Of a stretch of 64,000 nt of DNA, positions 16,879 through 30,996 are shown piece after piece. The stretch is from positions 38,213 to 102,212 of the forward strand of contig VWVT01000021.1 of assembly GCA_008638415.1 (NCBI GenBank), written 5' to 3'. Position 1 is the stretch's first letter; the number at the start of each line of letters is the position of its first letter. A program made the position numbers and the translations under genes. Source of the stretch: Nocardiopsis sinuspersici (GTDB lineage: Bacteria > Actinomycetota > Actinomycetes > Streptosporangiales > Streptosporangiaceae). A model generated the notes under the pieces. It worked only from the letters and a program-made list of their open reading frames with translations. It was not told the origin of the DNA and made no database searches.

Positions 16879-18581
16879 TTCCCGGTCTCGTTCTGGGCCG
16901 CCTCGGTGCTCTGCTGCCCGAGCGTCACGGTGACCTCCTCCTCGGAACCGCTGCCGCCGGGCAGGACCCCGAGCGTGATCTCCTCGCCGGGCTGGCGGGT
17001 CCGGATCTGCGCGATCAGCTCGTCCGGCGTGGACACCTTCTCGCCGTCCACGGACACCACCACGTCACCGGCCTTGACGCCGGCCTCGTCGGCGGCGCCG
17101 CCGCTGGTCACGTCCACGATCTCGGCGCCGCCCACACGCGAGTTGGTGATGGTCGCCTCGATGGCCGGGTAGCTCGCGGTGCCGTCCTCGATGAGCTGCT
17201 CCGCGATCGGGCGCACCTGGTTGATCGGGATGGCGAAGCCCAGGCCCACCGAGCCGCTCTCCTGCGAGATGCTCGCGATCGCGGTGTTGATGCCGATCAC
17301 CTCGCCGCTCATGTTCACCAGCGGGCCGCCCGAGTTGCCGGGGTTGATCGCCGCGTCCGTCTGGATCGCGCTGATCACCGTGGAGGTCTGCCCGTTGGCG
17401 CTCTCGATCGTTCCGGTGTTCACCGGCCGGTTCAGCGCGCTGACGATACCCGTGGTCACCGTGCCCGACAGGCCCAGCGGGGAGCCGATCGCGACCACCT
17501 TGGCGCCCACCCCGACCTTCTCGGAGTCGCCGAGCTCGGCCTGCTGGAGGTCGTTGCGGCCCTTCGCCTTGATCACCGCGATGTCGGAGACGGGGTCCGA
17601 ACCCACGATCTCGGCGGTCGCGGAGGTCCCGTCGTTGAACCGCACCTCCATCGGACCGTCCTGGGCGGCCTCCGCCACGTGCGCGTTGGTCAGGATCTGG
17701 CCGTCGGAGGAGATGACCACACCGCTGCCGCCGCCGCTGGGCGTCTGGATGGACACCACGCTCGGCAGGACGGCGTCGGCGACCTCGCCGACGGCACCCT
17801 CGGTCTGTGTGCCCTCGGGCTCCTCGCTGAGCGAGCTGGTCGGCCCGCCCAGGCCGCCGGGGAACAGGTAGGCGGTGCCCAGGGCCGTCGCCGGTCCCAC
17901 GATCAGGCTCGTGATCAGGGCGGTGATCGCGGCGATGGCGATGATGCCGAGGGGGCCGCGCTTCTTCTTGGGCCTGTCCGCCTCGCCGTGCGGCGGACCG
18001 CCGAACGGCGGCTGGCCGCCGTACCCGCCGTGGCCGCCCGTCCCGAACGCGCCGCCGCCGTAGGGGGGCTGCCCCTGGTAGTGCTCGCCGGGAGCGCCCG
18101 GTCCGTGGGGGCCGCTCTGCCCCGGAGGCGTGTGGCCGCCGTGCTGCGCCGCGAACTGGCCGGTCTGGCCGGCCTGACCGTACTGGCCGTGCTGACCGTA
18201 CTGGCCGCCGGGCCCGTGCGGCGGGAAGGTGTAGGAGGCCCGCTCGGGGTCGTTGGGGCCGGTGGCCCACCGTGGCGGGTGCTCGGGAGGCGAGAAGCCG
18301 GGGCCGGCTCCCGAGGCGGTCTCCTCCGGGCGAAGGCCCCGCTGCTCCCCGGACCGCTGGAAGTCCTGCTGTTCCTCGGACCGCGGGGACTCGGGCTCGC
18401 CCACGGGCTGCTCGGCTCCCGCGTCCTCGGGTTCCCCGCCGGGGGCCGGGGCCCCACCGCCGGTGGAGGTGTACTCCTCATGCGGGTTGGAGGCCACCGG
18501 CTGGTCGGCGGGCCCGGCGGGATGCTGGCTCCCGGCCGCCGTCCCGGGCTCGGTACCTGCACTCGGTTCGTTGGCGTTCAA
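16875..18581 (-). CDS. htrA: HtrA/DegP-type membrane-anchored serine protease with PDZ domain
   Basis: 568 residues. A long low-complexity cytoplasmic N-terminus (about 1-210; rich in Gly, Pro, Gln, His; repeats such as GQYGQ) leads to KKKRGPLGIIAIAAITALIT and one TM. The extracellular trypsin-like domain follows, with catalytic triad in LTNAHV (His), SDIAVIK (Asp) and NPGNSGGPLV (Ser). A C-terminal PDZ (GGAEIVDVTSGGAADEAGV) ends the protein. It degrades or refolds damaged exported proteins. The start is a TTG with GGAGGA four to five bases upstream; the nearby ATG is out of frame. Its stop codon lies within the terminal repeat of a MITE-like element, so the original C-terminus may have been altered. 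Confidence 0.92.
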   Translation of the reverse strand: MNANEPSAGTEPGTAAGSQHPAGPADQPVASNPHEEYTSTGGGAPAPGGEPEDAGAEQPVGEPESPRSEEQQDFQRSGEQRGLRPEETASGAGPGFSPPEHPPRWATGPNDPERASYTFPPHGPGGQYGQHGQYGQAGQTGQFAAQHGGHTPPGQSGPHGPGAPGEHYQGQPPYGGGAFGTGGHGGYGGQPPFGGPPHGEADRPKKKRGPLGIIAIAAITALITSLIVGPATALGTAYLFPGGLGGPTSSLSEEPEGTQTEGAVGEVADAVLPSVVSIQTPSGGGSGVVISSDGQILTNAHVAEAAQDGPMEVRFNDGTSATAEIVGSDPVSDIAVIKAKGRNDLQQAELGDSEKVGVGAKVVAIGSPLGLSGTVTTGIVSALNRPVNTGTIESANGQTSTVISAIQTDAAINPGNSGGPLVNMSGEVIGINTAIASISQESGSVGLGFAIPINQVRPIAEQLIEDGTASYPAIEATITNSRVGGAEIVDVTSGGAADEAGVKAGDVVVSVDGEKVSTPDELIAQIRTRQPGEEITLGVLPGGSGSEEEVTVTLGQQSTEAAQNETGN

Positions 18582-18820
18582 CGCATCCTCCGACTGGCGG
18601 GATGATGTTCAGTGACGGGATCCATCATGTGGCGCATGGGTTAGAACAGGGTGAGAGCCCGATATACCAGGGTTTCGAGTTCTCTTTGCGCAGTATTGGC
18701 CGAGCCCGGGCGCCATCGGTCCGTTCCGTCGGCGCGGGCTGCCGTAAGCACTGTATGCACTGCAATGTCCGAAACGATACCGTGCTGAATCCCGAGCGAG
18801 ACACCGGAGAAGAGCCGACC

Positions 18821-19426
18821 TTGATCAAGATCGTCCTGGCTGATGACGAACACCTGGTCCGAGGTGCCATAGCCGCCCTCCTCGGCTTGGAGGAGGACCT
18901 GGAGATCGTCGCCGAGGTCGGGCGTGGCGACGAGGTGGTCGACGCCGTCCTGCGGCACGGTGCCGCCGTCGCGGTCCTGGACATCGAGATGCCCGGCGCC
19001 ACCGGCCTGGAGGTCGCGGCCCGGCTCAGGAGGAGCGCTCCCGACTGCGGCGTGGTCATTCTCACCAGCTTCGGCCGTCCCGGCTACCTGCGGCGCGCCC
19101 TCTCCGCCGGCGCTCGCGGCTTCCTGGCCAAGGACGCCCCCGTCGACCAGCTCGCCGGTGCCGTCCGCCGCGTCCACGAGGGAGGCCGCTACATCGACAC
19201 CGACCTCGCCGCCGCGGCCATGGCCGGCGGCGAGAGCCCTCTCACCGACCGTGAGACCGAGGTGCTGCGCGCCGCCTCCGACGGCGCCACCGTGGCCCGG
19301 ATCGCGGCCACCCTCCACCTGACCGAGGGCACCGTGCGCAACTACCTCTCCAACGCCATCGGCAAGACCGGATCCGACAACCGCATGTCCGCCATCCGCA
19401 CGGCCCAGGACATGGGCTGGCTCTGA
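18821..19426 (+). CDS. NarL/LuxR-family response regulator without adjacent kinase
   Basis: 201 residues. Receiver with ADDEHLVRGAIAALL, Asp54 in VLDIEMPGATGLE, and Lys in FLAKDAPVDQL. A LuxR-type HTH follows (LTDRETEVLRAASDGATVAR to LHLTEGTVRNYLSNAIGK). It resembles the DesR group. The TTG start has GGAGAAG about eight bases upstream; the frame extends further 5' but without a better start. No cognate kinase lies next to it. It is divergent from the HtrA gene across 239 bases. Confidence 0.88.
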   Translation: MIKIVLADDEHLVRGAIAALLGLEEDLEIVAEVGRGDEVVDAVLRHGAAVAVLDIEMPGATGLEVAARLRRSAPDCGVVILTSFGRPGYLRRALSAGARGFLAKDAPVDQLAGAVRRVHEGGRYIDTDLAAAAMAGGESPLTDRETEVLRAASDGATVARIAATLHLTEGTVRNYLSNAIGKTGSDNRMSAIRTAQDMGWL

Positions 19427-19469
19427 GCCGACCGCGGAGGTCCCGAGCAGGGAGGGTCCGGGCGCCGGG

Positions 19470-19520
19470 GGTTCCCGCCTCACAGGCACCCGGACACGGG
19501 ACGAGGCGGAGCGGAGCCCC
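19470..19520. repeat. Intergenic repeat, copy 1
   Basis: 51 bases sharing 43 identical positions with 27341-27391; both begin GGTTCCCGCCT and end GCGGAGCGGAGCCCC, with CGGACACGGG in between. Lies between the convergent 3' ends of the NarL-type regulator and the SpoIIE-phosphatase gene. Role unknown; possibly a transcription terminator or small repeat family. Confidence 0.65.
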
Positions 19521-19535
19521 GGAGGCGAGCACCGC

Positions 19536-21743
19536 CTAGAGGAAGCGCAGCACCAGCATCGCGGTGTCGTCGCTGCGCCCGCCCGGAGCGTACTCCTCCA
19601 GCTCCCGGTCGATACGGCTGATCACCGCCTGGGCGGTCAGCCCGGCGCAGCCCGAGAAGATCTCCGTCAGTCCCTCGTCGCCGAGCATGTCGCTGTTGTT
19701 GCGCCGCTCGGTCACGCCGTCGGTCACCGCCAGCATCACCTCGCCCGGGCGGATGTCCACGTTCTCGGTCGTGAACCCCACGTCCTCGAACGCGCCCAGC
19801 AGCGGCTGTGACGCCCCGAACGACTTCACCTCGCCCTTCTGGTTCAGCCGCATCGGCAGCGGGTGACCGGCGGAGACCATCCGCAGCCGCATCCCGCCAC
19901 CGCCGTCCGTGGCCGGGGTCATCTCCCCGTACAGCATCGTCAGGAACCGGGTGGAGGTGTTCTCGTCCAGGATCGCCATGTTCAGCCGCTGCATGATGTG
20001 CGAGGGAGTGAACCCCTCCTTGGCCAGCGCCCGCAGCGTGTGCCGTGCCAGACCGGTCACGGCCGCCGCCTCCGGGCCCGTCCCGCACACGTCGCCGATC
20101 GCGAAGCACCACCGCCCGCTCGCCGCGAACACGTCGTAGAAGTCCCCGCCGACCACGTTCCGCTCGTCCGCCGGACGGTAGAACACCGCGTGGTCCACGT
20201 TCGGGATCACCGGCTCCTTCTCCTTCGCGGGAAGGAGGCTGCGCTGTAGGGCGTCGCTCATCGCGGACTGCTTCTCGTGCAGCCGCGCGTTCTCCATCGC
20301 CGAGGCCACCCGGCGGCTCAGGTCGTCGGCGACGTCGACCTCGTCGCGGGTGAAGTCGTCGGACTCGTTCTTGCCGACCGTCATCCGGCCCAGCGCGCGC
20401 CCGTGGGCCACCAGCGGGATGCTGATCGCCGGACCGCTCGCCAGCTCCCGGATCAGCTGTTCGTCCAGGCCCTCCTTGGCCAGCTCGGCCGGGGACCACA
20501 GCGGCTGCGGCTCCCGCTGCTCGTGCGGCGGCAGCCCCGTCAGCAGCGCCCGCAGGATGTCGTTGTAGTTCTCGTCGCTGTGCACCACGTGCATCAGCTG
20601 GGACGCGCCCATCTCGTTGATGGTCTCGATGGCGCACCACCGCCCCAGCCGGGAGGTGATCAGCTGCGCCGCCAGGGCACCGGTCATCCGCTCGTCCAGG
20701 GTGCCCGCCAACAGGTCGCTGGCCTCGGCCAGGAAGCTCAGCGACGCGCGCCTGCTCAGCTCCACCTCCGCCAGGCGTGCGCGCTCCACCGGCAGCGCGA
20801 TCAGGTCCGCGCCCTCCTGGAGCCGCCTGGCCGCCGCCGGCCCGAAGTGCCGGGCCCGCTTGGAGGCCACCCCCAGCAGGCCGGTGACCCGTCCGTCCAC
20901 GATCAGCGGCGCCGTCACCAGCGAGCGCATCCCCGCACGCAGCAGTCGCCCTCGACCGGTGCGGGCGATCATCAGGTCGTCGTTGATCACCGCGTTCGGC
21001 TCCGGCGCCGCGGACGGGAAGATCTCCTCGGTGCGCACCCGCAGCGACCGCCACGGGGCACCGCCCGGGGTCAGCCCGACCGCGGAGCGCACCTCCCACA
21101 TGGTCTCGTCGGACGTGGCCAGGGTGATGTAGGCCGCGTCCCCGCCCAGCACCGTGGTCGCGTACTCCACGGTGCGCTCCAGCAGTTGCGGCAGCCTCAG
21201 CCGCGAGCCCAGGGCGGAGTCCAGCGCCGACCACGGCGCGGGACGCGTGGGGCGGGCGGGGCTCTTACGCACCGGAGGTGACTCCAGTGACGGGTGCTCC
21301 TCGGTGGTGTCCTCGATCCGGAACCACACGGCCTTGTCGTTGCGCCCGTAGCTCACGCCCCAACTGGACGCGATCGCCGACGCCAGGGCCAGCCCCAGAC
21401 CGCCGCCGCGTCCGTTGTCCCGGGACGCCGAGGCCTCCACCGACAGCGGCCCCGCCTGCGGTACGGCCCGCTCGGGCACGGAGTCGGTCACCATCACCTC
21501 CGTCGACCCCTCGCCCCGGCGCACGGTCACGTCCAGGGGCGACCTCGCGTGGATGACGGCGTTGGTCACCAGTTCGCTGACCAGCAGGATCACATCGTCG
21601 GAGGGGTCGGGCACACCCCACGACAGGAGGGTGTCGTGAACGAACTCGCGGGCCGCCGCCGCGGTCTCCGGGGCGGGAGGGAACTCTCGTCGAGCGACCT
21701 TCAACGCGTCTTGTGCTGGCAAGCCGTCGGTGTCCTTCGTCAC
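19536..21743 (-). CDS. osaC: OsaC-like multidomain regulator: HATPase, two GAF domains, SpoIIE/PP2C phosphatase
   Basis: 735 residues. Residues 1-150 form an RsbW-type HATPase ([11 protein letters not shown]-box, [11 protein letters not shown]). Two GAF-like domains follow (about 190-340 and 345-510). The SpoIIE phosphatase is C-terminal: [48 protein letters not shown]. Domain order and divergent placement beside an OsaA/OsaB-like pair match Streptomyces coelicolor OsaC, known to dampen sigma-B activity after osmotic stress by kinase and phosphatase actions on anti-sigma partners. GTG start. The symbol rests on synteny and domain order, not an alignment. Soluble. Confidence 0.8.
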   Translation of the reverse strand: MTKDTDGLPAQDALKVARREFPPAPETAAAAREFVHDTLLSWGVPDPSDDVILLVSELVTNAVIHARSPLDVTVRRGEGSTEVMVTDSVPERAVPQAGPLSVEASASRDNGRGGGLGLALASAIASSWGVSYGRNDKAVWFRIEDTTEEHPSLESPPVRKSPARPTRPAPWSALDSALGSRLRLPQLLERTVEYATTVLGGDAAYITLATSDETMWEVRSAVGLTPGGAPWRSLRVRTEEIFPSAAPEPNAVINDDLMIARTGRGRLLRAGMRSLVTAPLIVDGRVTGLLGVASKRARHFGPAAARRLQEGADLIALPVERARLAEVELSRRASLSFLAEASDLLAGTLDERMTGALAAQLITSRLGRWCAIETINEMGASQLMHVVHSDENYNDILRALLTGLPPHEQREPQPLWSPAELAKEGLDEQLIRELASGPAISIPLVAHGRALGRMTVGKNESDDFTRDEVDVADDLSRRVASAMENARLHEKQSAMSDALQRSLLPAKEKEPVIPNVDHAVFYRPADERNVVGGDFYDVFAASGRWCFAIGDVCGTGPEAAAVTGLARHTLRALAKEGFTPSHIMQRLNMAILDENTSTRFLTMLYGEMTPATDGGGGMRLRMVSAGHPLPMRLNQKGEVKSFGASQPLLGAFEDVGFTTENVDIRPGEVMLAVTDGVTERRNNSDMLGDEGLTEIFSGCAGLTAQAVISRIDRELEEYAPGGRSDDTAMLVLRFL

Positions 21744-22176
21744 TGGGTGCGTACGTGGGGGTGGTGGTCAGTGCCACGATACGCGTGCCGTGGCGAGCGG
21801 TGCCGCCCGAAGCCTCATCCGCAAATCCGGGCGGCCGGGAGCGGCGACGGAGGGACGGCGGGGGAACGGCGGTCGGAGCGCACGGTCCGGAGCGCCCGGA
21901 TCGGGGCCGCCGCGGGGAGACAACCTCGGGAACCCACCTGTGCAGGTCGGCTCGGCCGGTTAGTGTAAGTCACCGACACATCCGCTTCTTTCGGGTGGTA
22001 CCTCGCACGGGTAGCGTGACGGGGTGTCACCAGGGTACGCGGTGCTGCCGCGTGCCCCCTGTCCTGTGCGCGCCGTCCACGGGTCCGCCCGCCGCCCCCA
22101 GCGGCGGCCGACCCGGCCCGGACGGGTGGCCGGAGGGGAATGTCGAGGTGGCAGATCAGGCTGAGGAGGGGGTTCG
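21744..22176. other. 433-bp divergent regulatory region osaC/osaA
   Basis: No gene of credible codon use. It must hold both promoters of the divergent osaC-like and osaA-like genes. A -10-like TACACT on the minus strand lies at 21961-21966 (read in reverse), and GTGAC-GGGGT-GTCAC is an inverted repeat near 22016-22030. No sigma-B-type promoter is convincing by eye. Confidence 0.4.
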
Positions 22177-26601
<4,425 letters not shown>

Positions 26602-26607
26602 CCCGAA

Positions 26608-27246
26608 GTGACCCAGAAGGCCAACATCCTTCTTGTCGACGACCGCGACGAGAACCTGATAGCGCTGGAGGCCGCACTCACCTCCCTGGACCAGAACCTG
26701 GTCAGGGCCAACTCGGGTGAGGAGGCGCTCAAGCACCTTCTGGGCACGGACTTCGCGGTCATCCTGCTCGACGTGGTCATGCCGGGAATGGACGGCTTCG
26801 AGACCGCCGCCCACATCAAGCAGCGCGAGAAGACCAAGGACGTGCCGATCATCTTCCTGACGGCCCAGGAGATCGACCGGCACGAGGTCTTCCGCGGCTA
26901 CGCCTCGCGCGCGGTGGACTTCCTGCTCAAGCCGTTCGACCCCTGGGTGCTGCGCTCCAAGGTCGAGGTGTTCGTGGAGCTGCACCAGCTCAAGGCGCAG
27001 ATGCGCGAGCAGGCCCGCACCCTCCAGCGGGACCTGGGGCAGGAGACCGGGGAGCCCGGCAAGGCCCTGGCCGAGCAGCTTTCGCAGCGCGCCCGCCAGG
27101 TGCAGGCCGACCTGACCCGGCTGCGTGAGCACATCGTGACCAACTACCAGGACGTGGACCAGCCGCTGGTGGACGGCGTGCGCCGCATGGACGGCTCGGT
27201 GTCCCGGCTGACCACCCTGGTGGACACCCTGCACGGCCCCCAGTAA
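26608..27246 (+). CDS. osaB: OsaB-like response regulator with coiled-coil output
   Basis: 212 residues. Receiver domain with Asp11-Asp12, phospho-acceptor Asp55 (VILLDVVMPGMDGFE) and Lys in FLLKPFDPWVL. No DNA-binding domain; the C-terminal 90 residues are a charged coiled coil (LHQLKAQMREQARTLQRDL onward). This is the layout of S. coelicolor OsaB, partner of OsaA, required for osmoadaptation. GTG start six bases after the kinase stop, so co-transcribed. Output is probably through protein contacts. Confidence 0.85.
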   Translation: MTQKANILLVDDRDENLIALEAALTSLDQNLVRANSGEEALKHLLGTDFAVILLDVVMPGMDGFETAAHIKQREKTKDVPIIFLTAQEIDRHEVFRGYASRAVDFLLKPFDPWVLRSKVEVFVELHQLKAQMREQARTLQRDLGQETGEPGKALAEQLSQRARQVQADLTRLREHIVTNYQDVDQPLVDGVRRMDGSVSRLTTLVDTLHGPQ

Positions 27247-27340
27247 CAGCTCGGGGGGCTGTGGCTCGTGCGTCGGCGGGGTTCTGGAGGTGCCGGACGT
27301 GTGGTCGCGAGGAACGAGCCATCGCACGGGAGGTGCCGAA

Positions 27341-27391
27341 GGTTCCCGCCTGTAGGGCGCACGGACACGGGGCGAAGCGGAGCGGAGCCCC
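27341..27391. repeat. Intergenic repeat, copy 2
   Basis: Partner of 19470-19520 (43 of 51 identical). Again between two convergent genes (OsaB-like regulator and the PAS/GAF protein). The GGGGC...GCCCC ends of its last 23 bases could form a short stem. Confidence 0.65.
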
Positions 27392-27405
27392 AAAGAAGAC
27401 ACTGC

Positions 27406-28575
27406 TCAGGCCGACGGGCGGGGCGGCAGCGCCAGGCCGATGTGCTCGCCGATCTCCTCGATCAGGCCCAGGTCGGCCAGGCGGAAGCTCCCCCGGTTGC
27501 TGCGGCGGATCAGGGTGAGCGCGCCGCGCACGCCCCGGCTGCCGAGCAGGGGGACCGACAGCAGCGAGCCAGCGCCGAGCATCGCGAGCAGCGGAGCCCC
27601 CGACGCGGTGTGGCCCAGCACGGCGTCGTCCTCGATCAGGGGGAACAGCAGCGACTGGCCGCGGTCCAGCACCTCGCCGGGGATGTCGGAGGCACCGGGC
27701 GCCGCCGCGGCCACCGCCTCCCTGTGCTCCGCGGGAGCGTCGGCGGGGCCGGCGACCACGGCGCGCCGGGCCGCGTCGGGGCCGGTGGGCAGGTCGCACA
27801 CGTCCACGACCACCCAGTCGGCGTAGGAGTCGGCCAGGAGGTCGGCGGCGTCGGCCAGCGCGAGCGGCTTCCCGGCACCCCCCGGCCCGGCCGAGCGCAG
27901 CAGCAGCCGCGTCATCCGGGTCAGCACGTCCAGCCTGCGGGCGGCGAGCACCACCACCTGGTCCTCCACCTCCGGCTCCAGCGGGGCGGGCCCCTCCTCC
28001 TCGGCGCCGTTCATCGGCGGGGACATCGCCACGAGCACCAGCGGGTTGGGCTCGGTGGGCAGCTCCAGGCGGGTCAGGGTCAGGTGCACGTCCTCGGCCC
28101 AGCCGCGCTGTGCCAGCCGCGACTCCAGCGCGGCGCTCCCGTCGCCGCGCAGCACCGCCGCCAGCCAGGACTGCATCGCCGCGCGCTTGCGCAGGTCCAC
28201 GAAGTGGGCGAAGGGCTTGCCGGTGAGGTAGCCCGGCGCGCTGCCCAGCCGGGCGGCCCCGGCGTTGTTGATCCGCCGGATGTAGCCCTCGTGGTCCAGC
28301 AGCACGACGGGGACGCTCAGCTCCTGGAACATCGCACGCAGCAGGGTCCGGTCGCCGTCGTCGCCCCGGCGGCGCGGTTCCGGACCGGCGTGGGCCCGCG
28401 CCAGCTGGCCCCCGGCGTCGCCCAGCAGGCGCTCGGCGTACTCCAGTTCGGCCAGGGCGGCCTCCGCGGTGCTCCTGGAGTCGTCGGGATACATGGTGTG
28501 CGTGTTGCGCAGGGCGGCGACGCGCTCTCTCAGTGCGTTGGTCTCGCGCTGCAACCCCGCGAGGTTCTCCGACAC
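27406..28575 (-). CDS. PAS and GAF domain sensor protein
   Basis: 389 residues. An N-terminal coiled coil (LQRETNALRERVAALRN) precedes a PAS domain (about 85-190: VPVVLLDHEGYIRRINNAGA, APGYLTGKPFAHFVD) and a C-terminal GAF-like domain (about 250-385: DAVLGHTASGAPLLAMLGAG, SLLSVPLLGSRGVRGALTLI). No kinase, phosphatase or HTH output is visible, so it may modulate a partner. I start at GTG 28575, with GGGAGAC seven bases upstream; the longer open frame beyond is antisense to the ANTAR and STAS genes. It diverges from the GAF/ANTAR gene by 111 bases. Confidence 0.75.
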   Translation of the reverse strand: MSENLAGLQRETNALRERVAALRNTHTMYPDDSRSTAEAALAELEYAERLLGDAGGQLARAHAGPEPRRRGDDGDRTLLRAMFQELSVPVVLLDHEGYIRRINNAGAARLGSAPGYLTGKPFAHFVDLRKRAAMQSWLAAVLRGDGSAALESRLAQRGWAEDVHLTLTRLELPTEPNPLVLVAMSPPMNGAEEEGPAPLEPEVEDQVVVLAARRLDVLTRMTRLLLRSAGPGGAGKPLALADAADLLADSYADWVVVDVCDLPTGPDAARRAVVAGPADAPAEHREAVAAAAPGASDIPGEVLDRGQSLLFPLIEDDAVLGHTASGAPLLAMLGAGSLLSVPLLGSRGVRGALTLIRRSNRGSFRLADLGLIEEIGEHIGLALPPRPSA

Positions 28576-28686
28576 GCGCAGGTCTCCCGTCGTGGATGGC
28601 GTTCCTCCCGAAGCTAGCGGATGTCCGCCGCCGGGGTCTCCCAAGGTTACGGTTAGTGGAGTCCGGACGCGGAAGGAGGCCGAATC

Positions 28687-29457
28687 ATGTGGTTCGAACG
28701 CCTGGCCCGCGACATCGGCGCGCTGGGGCAGGAGGACGGCACCACCCTGGAGCGCGCCCTCGACCAGATGAGCAGGGCCGCGGCCCTGGACGTGCCCGGA
28801 TGCTCGGCCGCGCTCGTCGTGGTCTGGCGCGAGGTCGGGGCGCCCGACGGGTCCGCCCGCCACGTCGTCACCGACTACGGCGCCTCCCACGCCGACCTGT
28901 CCGCCGCCTTCGAGCACCAGTACACCAGTGACCAGGGCCCCACTGTGGAGGCCGTCCGCGAGATGCGCCAGGTGCGGGTGGGCGACATCCTGCGCGAATC
29001 CCACCGGTGGCCCCGCTACACCAGCATGGCGGTCCAGTGCGGGGACCGGTCCTCCGTCACCCTGCCCAGCCCGATGCCCGGTGAGGACGACGACCGGGTG
29101 ATCACCTTCGGGGTGCACTCCGGCCGCGCGGACGCCTTCGGCGAGGACGTCGTCGCGCCCCTGACGGTCCTGCTCGCCGAGCACGCCGCCGTGTCGCTCC
29201 GCAGCGCCGGGCGCCAGGCCGACGCGGCCAGGGAGACCGCCCACATGCGCCGGGCCATGTCGGCGCGTACGGTGATCGACCAGGCGAAGGGCATCATCAT
29301 GCACGCCCGTGGCTGTGACGCGGACACCGCCTTCACCGCGCTGCGCGAGGTCGCCCAGCGCAACCGCAAGAGGGTGGTCGACGTGGCCCGCGACCTCGTG
29401 GAGGAGAACACCGGACCGCAGCCGCGGACGCGCCGGGCCGGTACGGACGGCCGGTGA
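28687..29457 (+). CDS. GAF-ANTAR regulatory protein
   Basis: 256 residues. GAF domain (about 30-170, with YTSDQGPTVEAVREMRQVRV) then an ANTAR RNA-binding domain (about 180-245: ARETAHMRRAMSARTVIDQA, KGIIMHARGCDADTAFTALR). ANTAR proteins act by antitermination at paired hairpins in target mRNAs. AAGGAGG precedes the ATG. No obvious tandem-hairpin ANTAR target was identified next to it. The same arrangement (GAF-ANTAR beside STAS genes) is frequent in actinobacteria. Confidence 0.88.
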   Translation: MWFERLARDIGALGQEDGTTLERALDQMSRAAALDVPGCSAALVVVWREVGAPDGSARHVVTDYGASHADLSAAFEHQYTSDQGPTVEAVREMRQVRVGDILRESHRWPRYTSMAVQCGDRSSVTLPSPMPGEDDDRVITFGVHSGRADAFGEDVVAPLTVLLAEHAAVSLRSAGRQADAARETAHMRRAMSARTVIDQAKGIIMHARGCDADTAFTALREVAQRNRKRVVDVARDLVEENTGPQPRTRRAGTDGR

Positions 29458-29553
29458 ACGACCGGGCGGCACCGGGCGGCGAGTCCCGAGCGTGACCGGG
29501 AAGCGCCATGATGAGGGTTCGGGCCCGTCCCGGAACGACAAGGAGAAGTGACC

Positions 29554-29901
29554 GTGACGTCAGACATCTCGATCCTTCGCGAGGATGGTGTCGTCGTCGT
29601 CGCCCCCGTGGGGGAGATGGACGCGGTGACCTCTCCCGCGCTGGCCGACGTACTCGACGGTGTTCTGGCCGCCGACCCGCCCCAGGGCGTGGTGGTCGAC
29701 CTCGCCAAGGTCGGCTTCTGCGACTCCCGTTGCATCGGGGTGCTCGTCGCCGCCTACCGGCAGGCCCGCGACATGGGCGTGGGCCTGGTGGTCGCCGAAC
29801 CCCAGCCGCAGGTCAACCGTCTGCTGGTGATCGCCGGGATCGACCAGGTCATCCCGATCACGAAGAGCACCGGCGCCGCGGTGGACTCCCTCAGGGCCTG
29901 A
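29554..29901 (+). CDS. STAS-domain anti-sigma factor antagonist
   Basis: 115 residues spanning a whole STAS domain: ISILREDGVVVVAPVGEMDA, VVVDLAKVGFCDSRCIGVLV (phospho-acceptor Ser in CDSRC) and a C-terminal helix. It would free a sigma factor by binding an RsbW-like kinase when unphosphorylated. AGGAG (29541-29545) is eight bases from GTG 29554 but only two from the GTG at 29548, so the former is preferred. Its 3' end overlaps the convergent MEDS/HATPase gene by 11 bases. Confidence 0.88.
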   Translation: MTSDISILREDGVVVVAPVGEMDAVTSPALADVLDGVLAADPPQGVVVDLAKVGFCDSRCIGVLVAAYRQARDMGVGLVVAEPQPQVNRLLVIAGIDQVIPITKSTGAAVDSLRA

Positions 29902-30865
29902 GCGGGGCCCGTGTCCCCGCCTCCTCCGCGAAACCGGCCTCGCGGGCCCGGTCCACGAAGTGCAGCCGTACCAGCGACCCCTCGCCGGTCCCGCTGATCT
30001 CCAGGAAGTCGCAGGTCTGCCGGGTGATCCACAGTCCGTACCCGCGCGGGCGCACGCCGTCGGCCGGACGGTATCCGGCCAGCGGGTCGTAGAGCCCCCC
30101 GCGTTCGTCGAACACGTCGCACACCCAGCGCCCGGGCCCGCGCCAGACCTGCACGGTGCCCTTGCCCGCGCCGTGCTCCAGCACGTTGGCGGCCAGTTCG
30201 TTCACCGCCACCACCAGGCTGTCGATCCGCTCGGGAGGAAACCCCACGTCCGCGCCGAGCGCCACCAGCTCGCCGCGCAGCCGCGGCAGGGACAGCCCGA
30301 TCTCCAACCGGTGGACGGGCCCGGTGACCGGAAGCGGGTCCGGGGCGACCGGCCTGGCACCGAACGCCGCCGTACCCAGGTAGGCGGGGTTGGACCGGGT
30401 TCCCCACGGCTCGGTGAGCACCGGGTGGGTGGCGAGCACCGCGGACCGGGTCCGCGGTGCCAGGGTCCGGACGTCGTGGGCGCACAGCAGCCGTATCCGC
30501 TGCGGGGCCAGCGCCGTGCACAGCACCGACTCCAGGCGGTGCCACTCGCGCAGCTCCGTCCCCGAGGCCGAGGGCAGCGGGGGCTCGGCCACGACGACCA
30601 CGGGCACGGGGTCGTGGGTGAGTGCCAGGCGGTGCAGGGCCGCCAGGGTACGCCCGGGAGCGTCGTAGAGCCCGTCCCGGTCGAGGACGTGCACCCGCTC
30701 TCGTTCGGTCGGCGACAGCGCGCTGGTGAGCGCCTCGGCCCGTTCTCCGGTGACCGCGAGCACCGCACGGGCGTTTTCGCGTACGGCCGACCGGAGCCGC
30801 TCCCGGGCCACCTCGTGGAACTGCTGCTCGCGGCGGAAGAGCAGGCCCTGGTGTTCGAAGGTCAT
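29891..30865 (-). CDS. MEDS-domain protein with C-terminal RsbW-like HATPase (anti-sigma type)
   Basis: 324 residues. The N-terminal 190 resemble the MEDS/DcmR sensory domain (HQGLLFRREQQFHEVARERL, YDAPGRTLAALHRLA). The C-terminal 125 form a serine-kinase-type HATPase: VVAVNELAANVLEHG (N-box), VCDVFDERGGLYDPL, GYGLWITRQTCDFLEI. Such fusions are widespread in actinobacteria and are thought to act in sigma-factor partner switching. It is convergent with, and overlaps, a STAS antagonist gene, an obvious candidate partner. ATG 30865 lacks a clear ribosome site. Confidence 0.82.
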   Translation of the reverse strand: MTFEHQGLLFRREQQFHEVARERLRSAVRENARAVLAVTGERAEALTSALSPTERERVHVLDRDGLYDAPGRTLAALHRLALTHDPVPVVVVAEPPLPSASGTELREWHRLESVLCTALAPQRIRLLCAHDVRTLAPRTRSAVLATHPVLTEPWGTRSNPAYLGTAAFGARPVAPDPLPVTGPVHRLEIGLSLPRLRGELVALGADVGFPPERIDSLVVAVNELAANVLEHGAGKGTVQVWRGPGRWVCDVFDERGGLYDPLAGYRPADGVRPRGYGLWITRQTCDFLEISGTGEGSLVRLHFVDRAREAGFAEEAGTRAPLRP

Positions 30866-30996
30866 CGGTTCGTGGTGTCCGCGCTCGGGGTCGGCCGTAC
30901 GGCGCCCGAGCGCCGCGGTCTGTGTACCCGGGCCGGTCCCCCGGAAGGGACTCCGGGGGACCGGCGGTACGGGTGCGGGGTGGGTGCGGGCACGGG

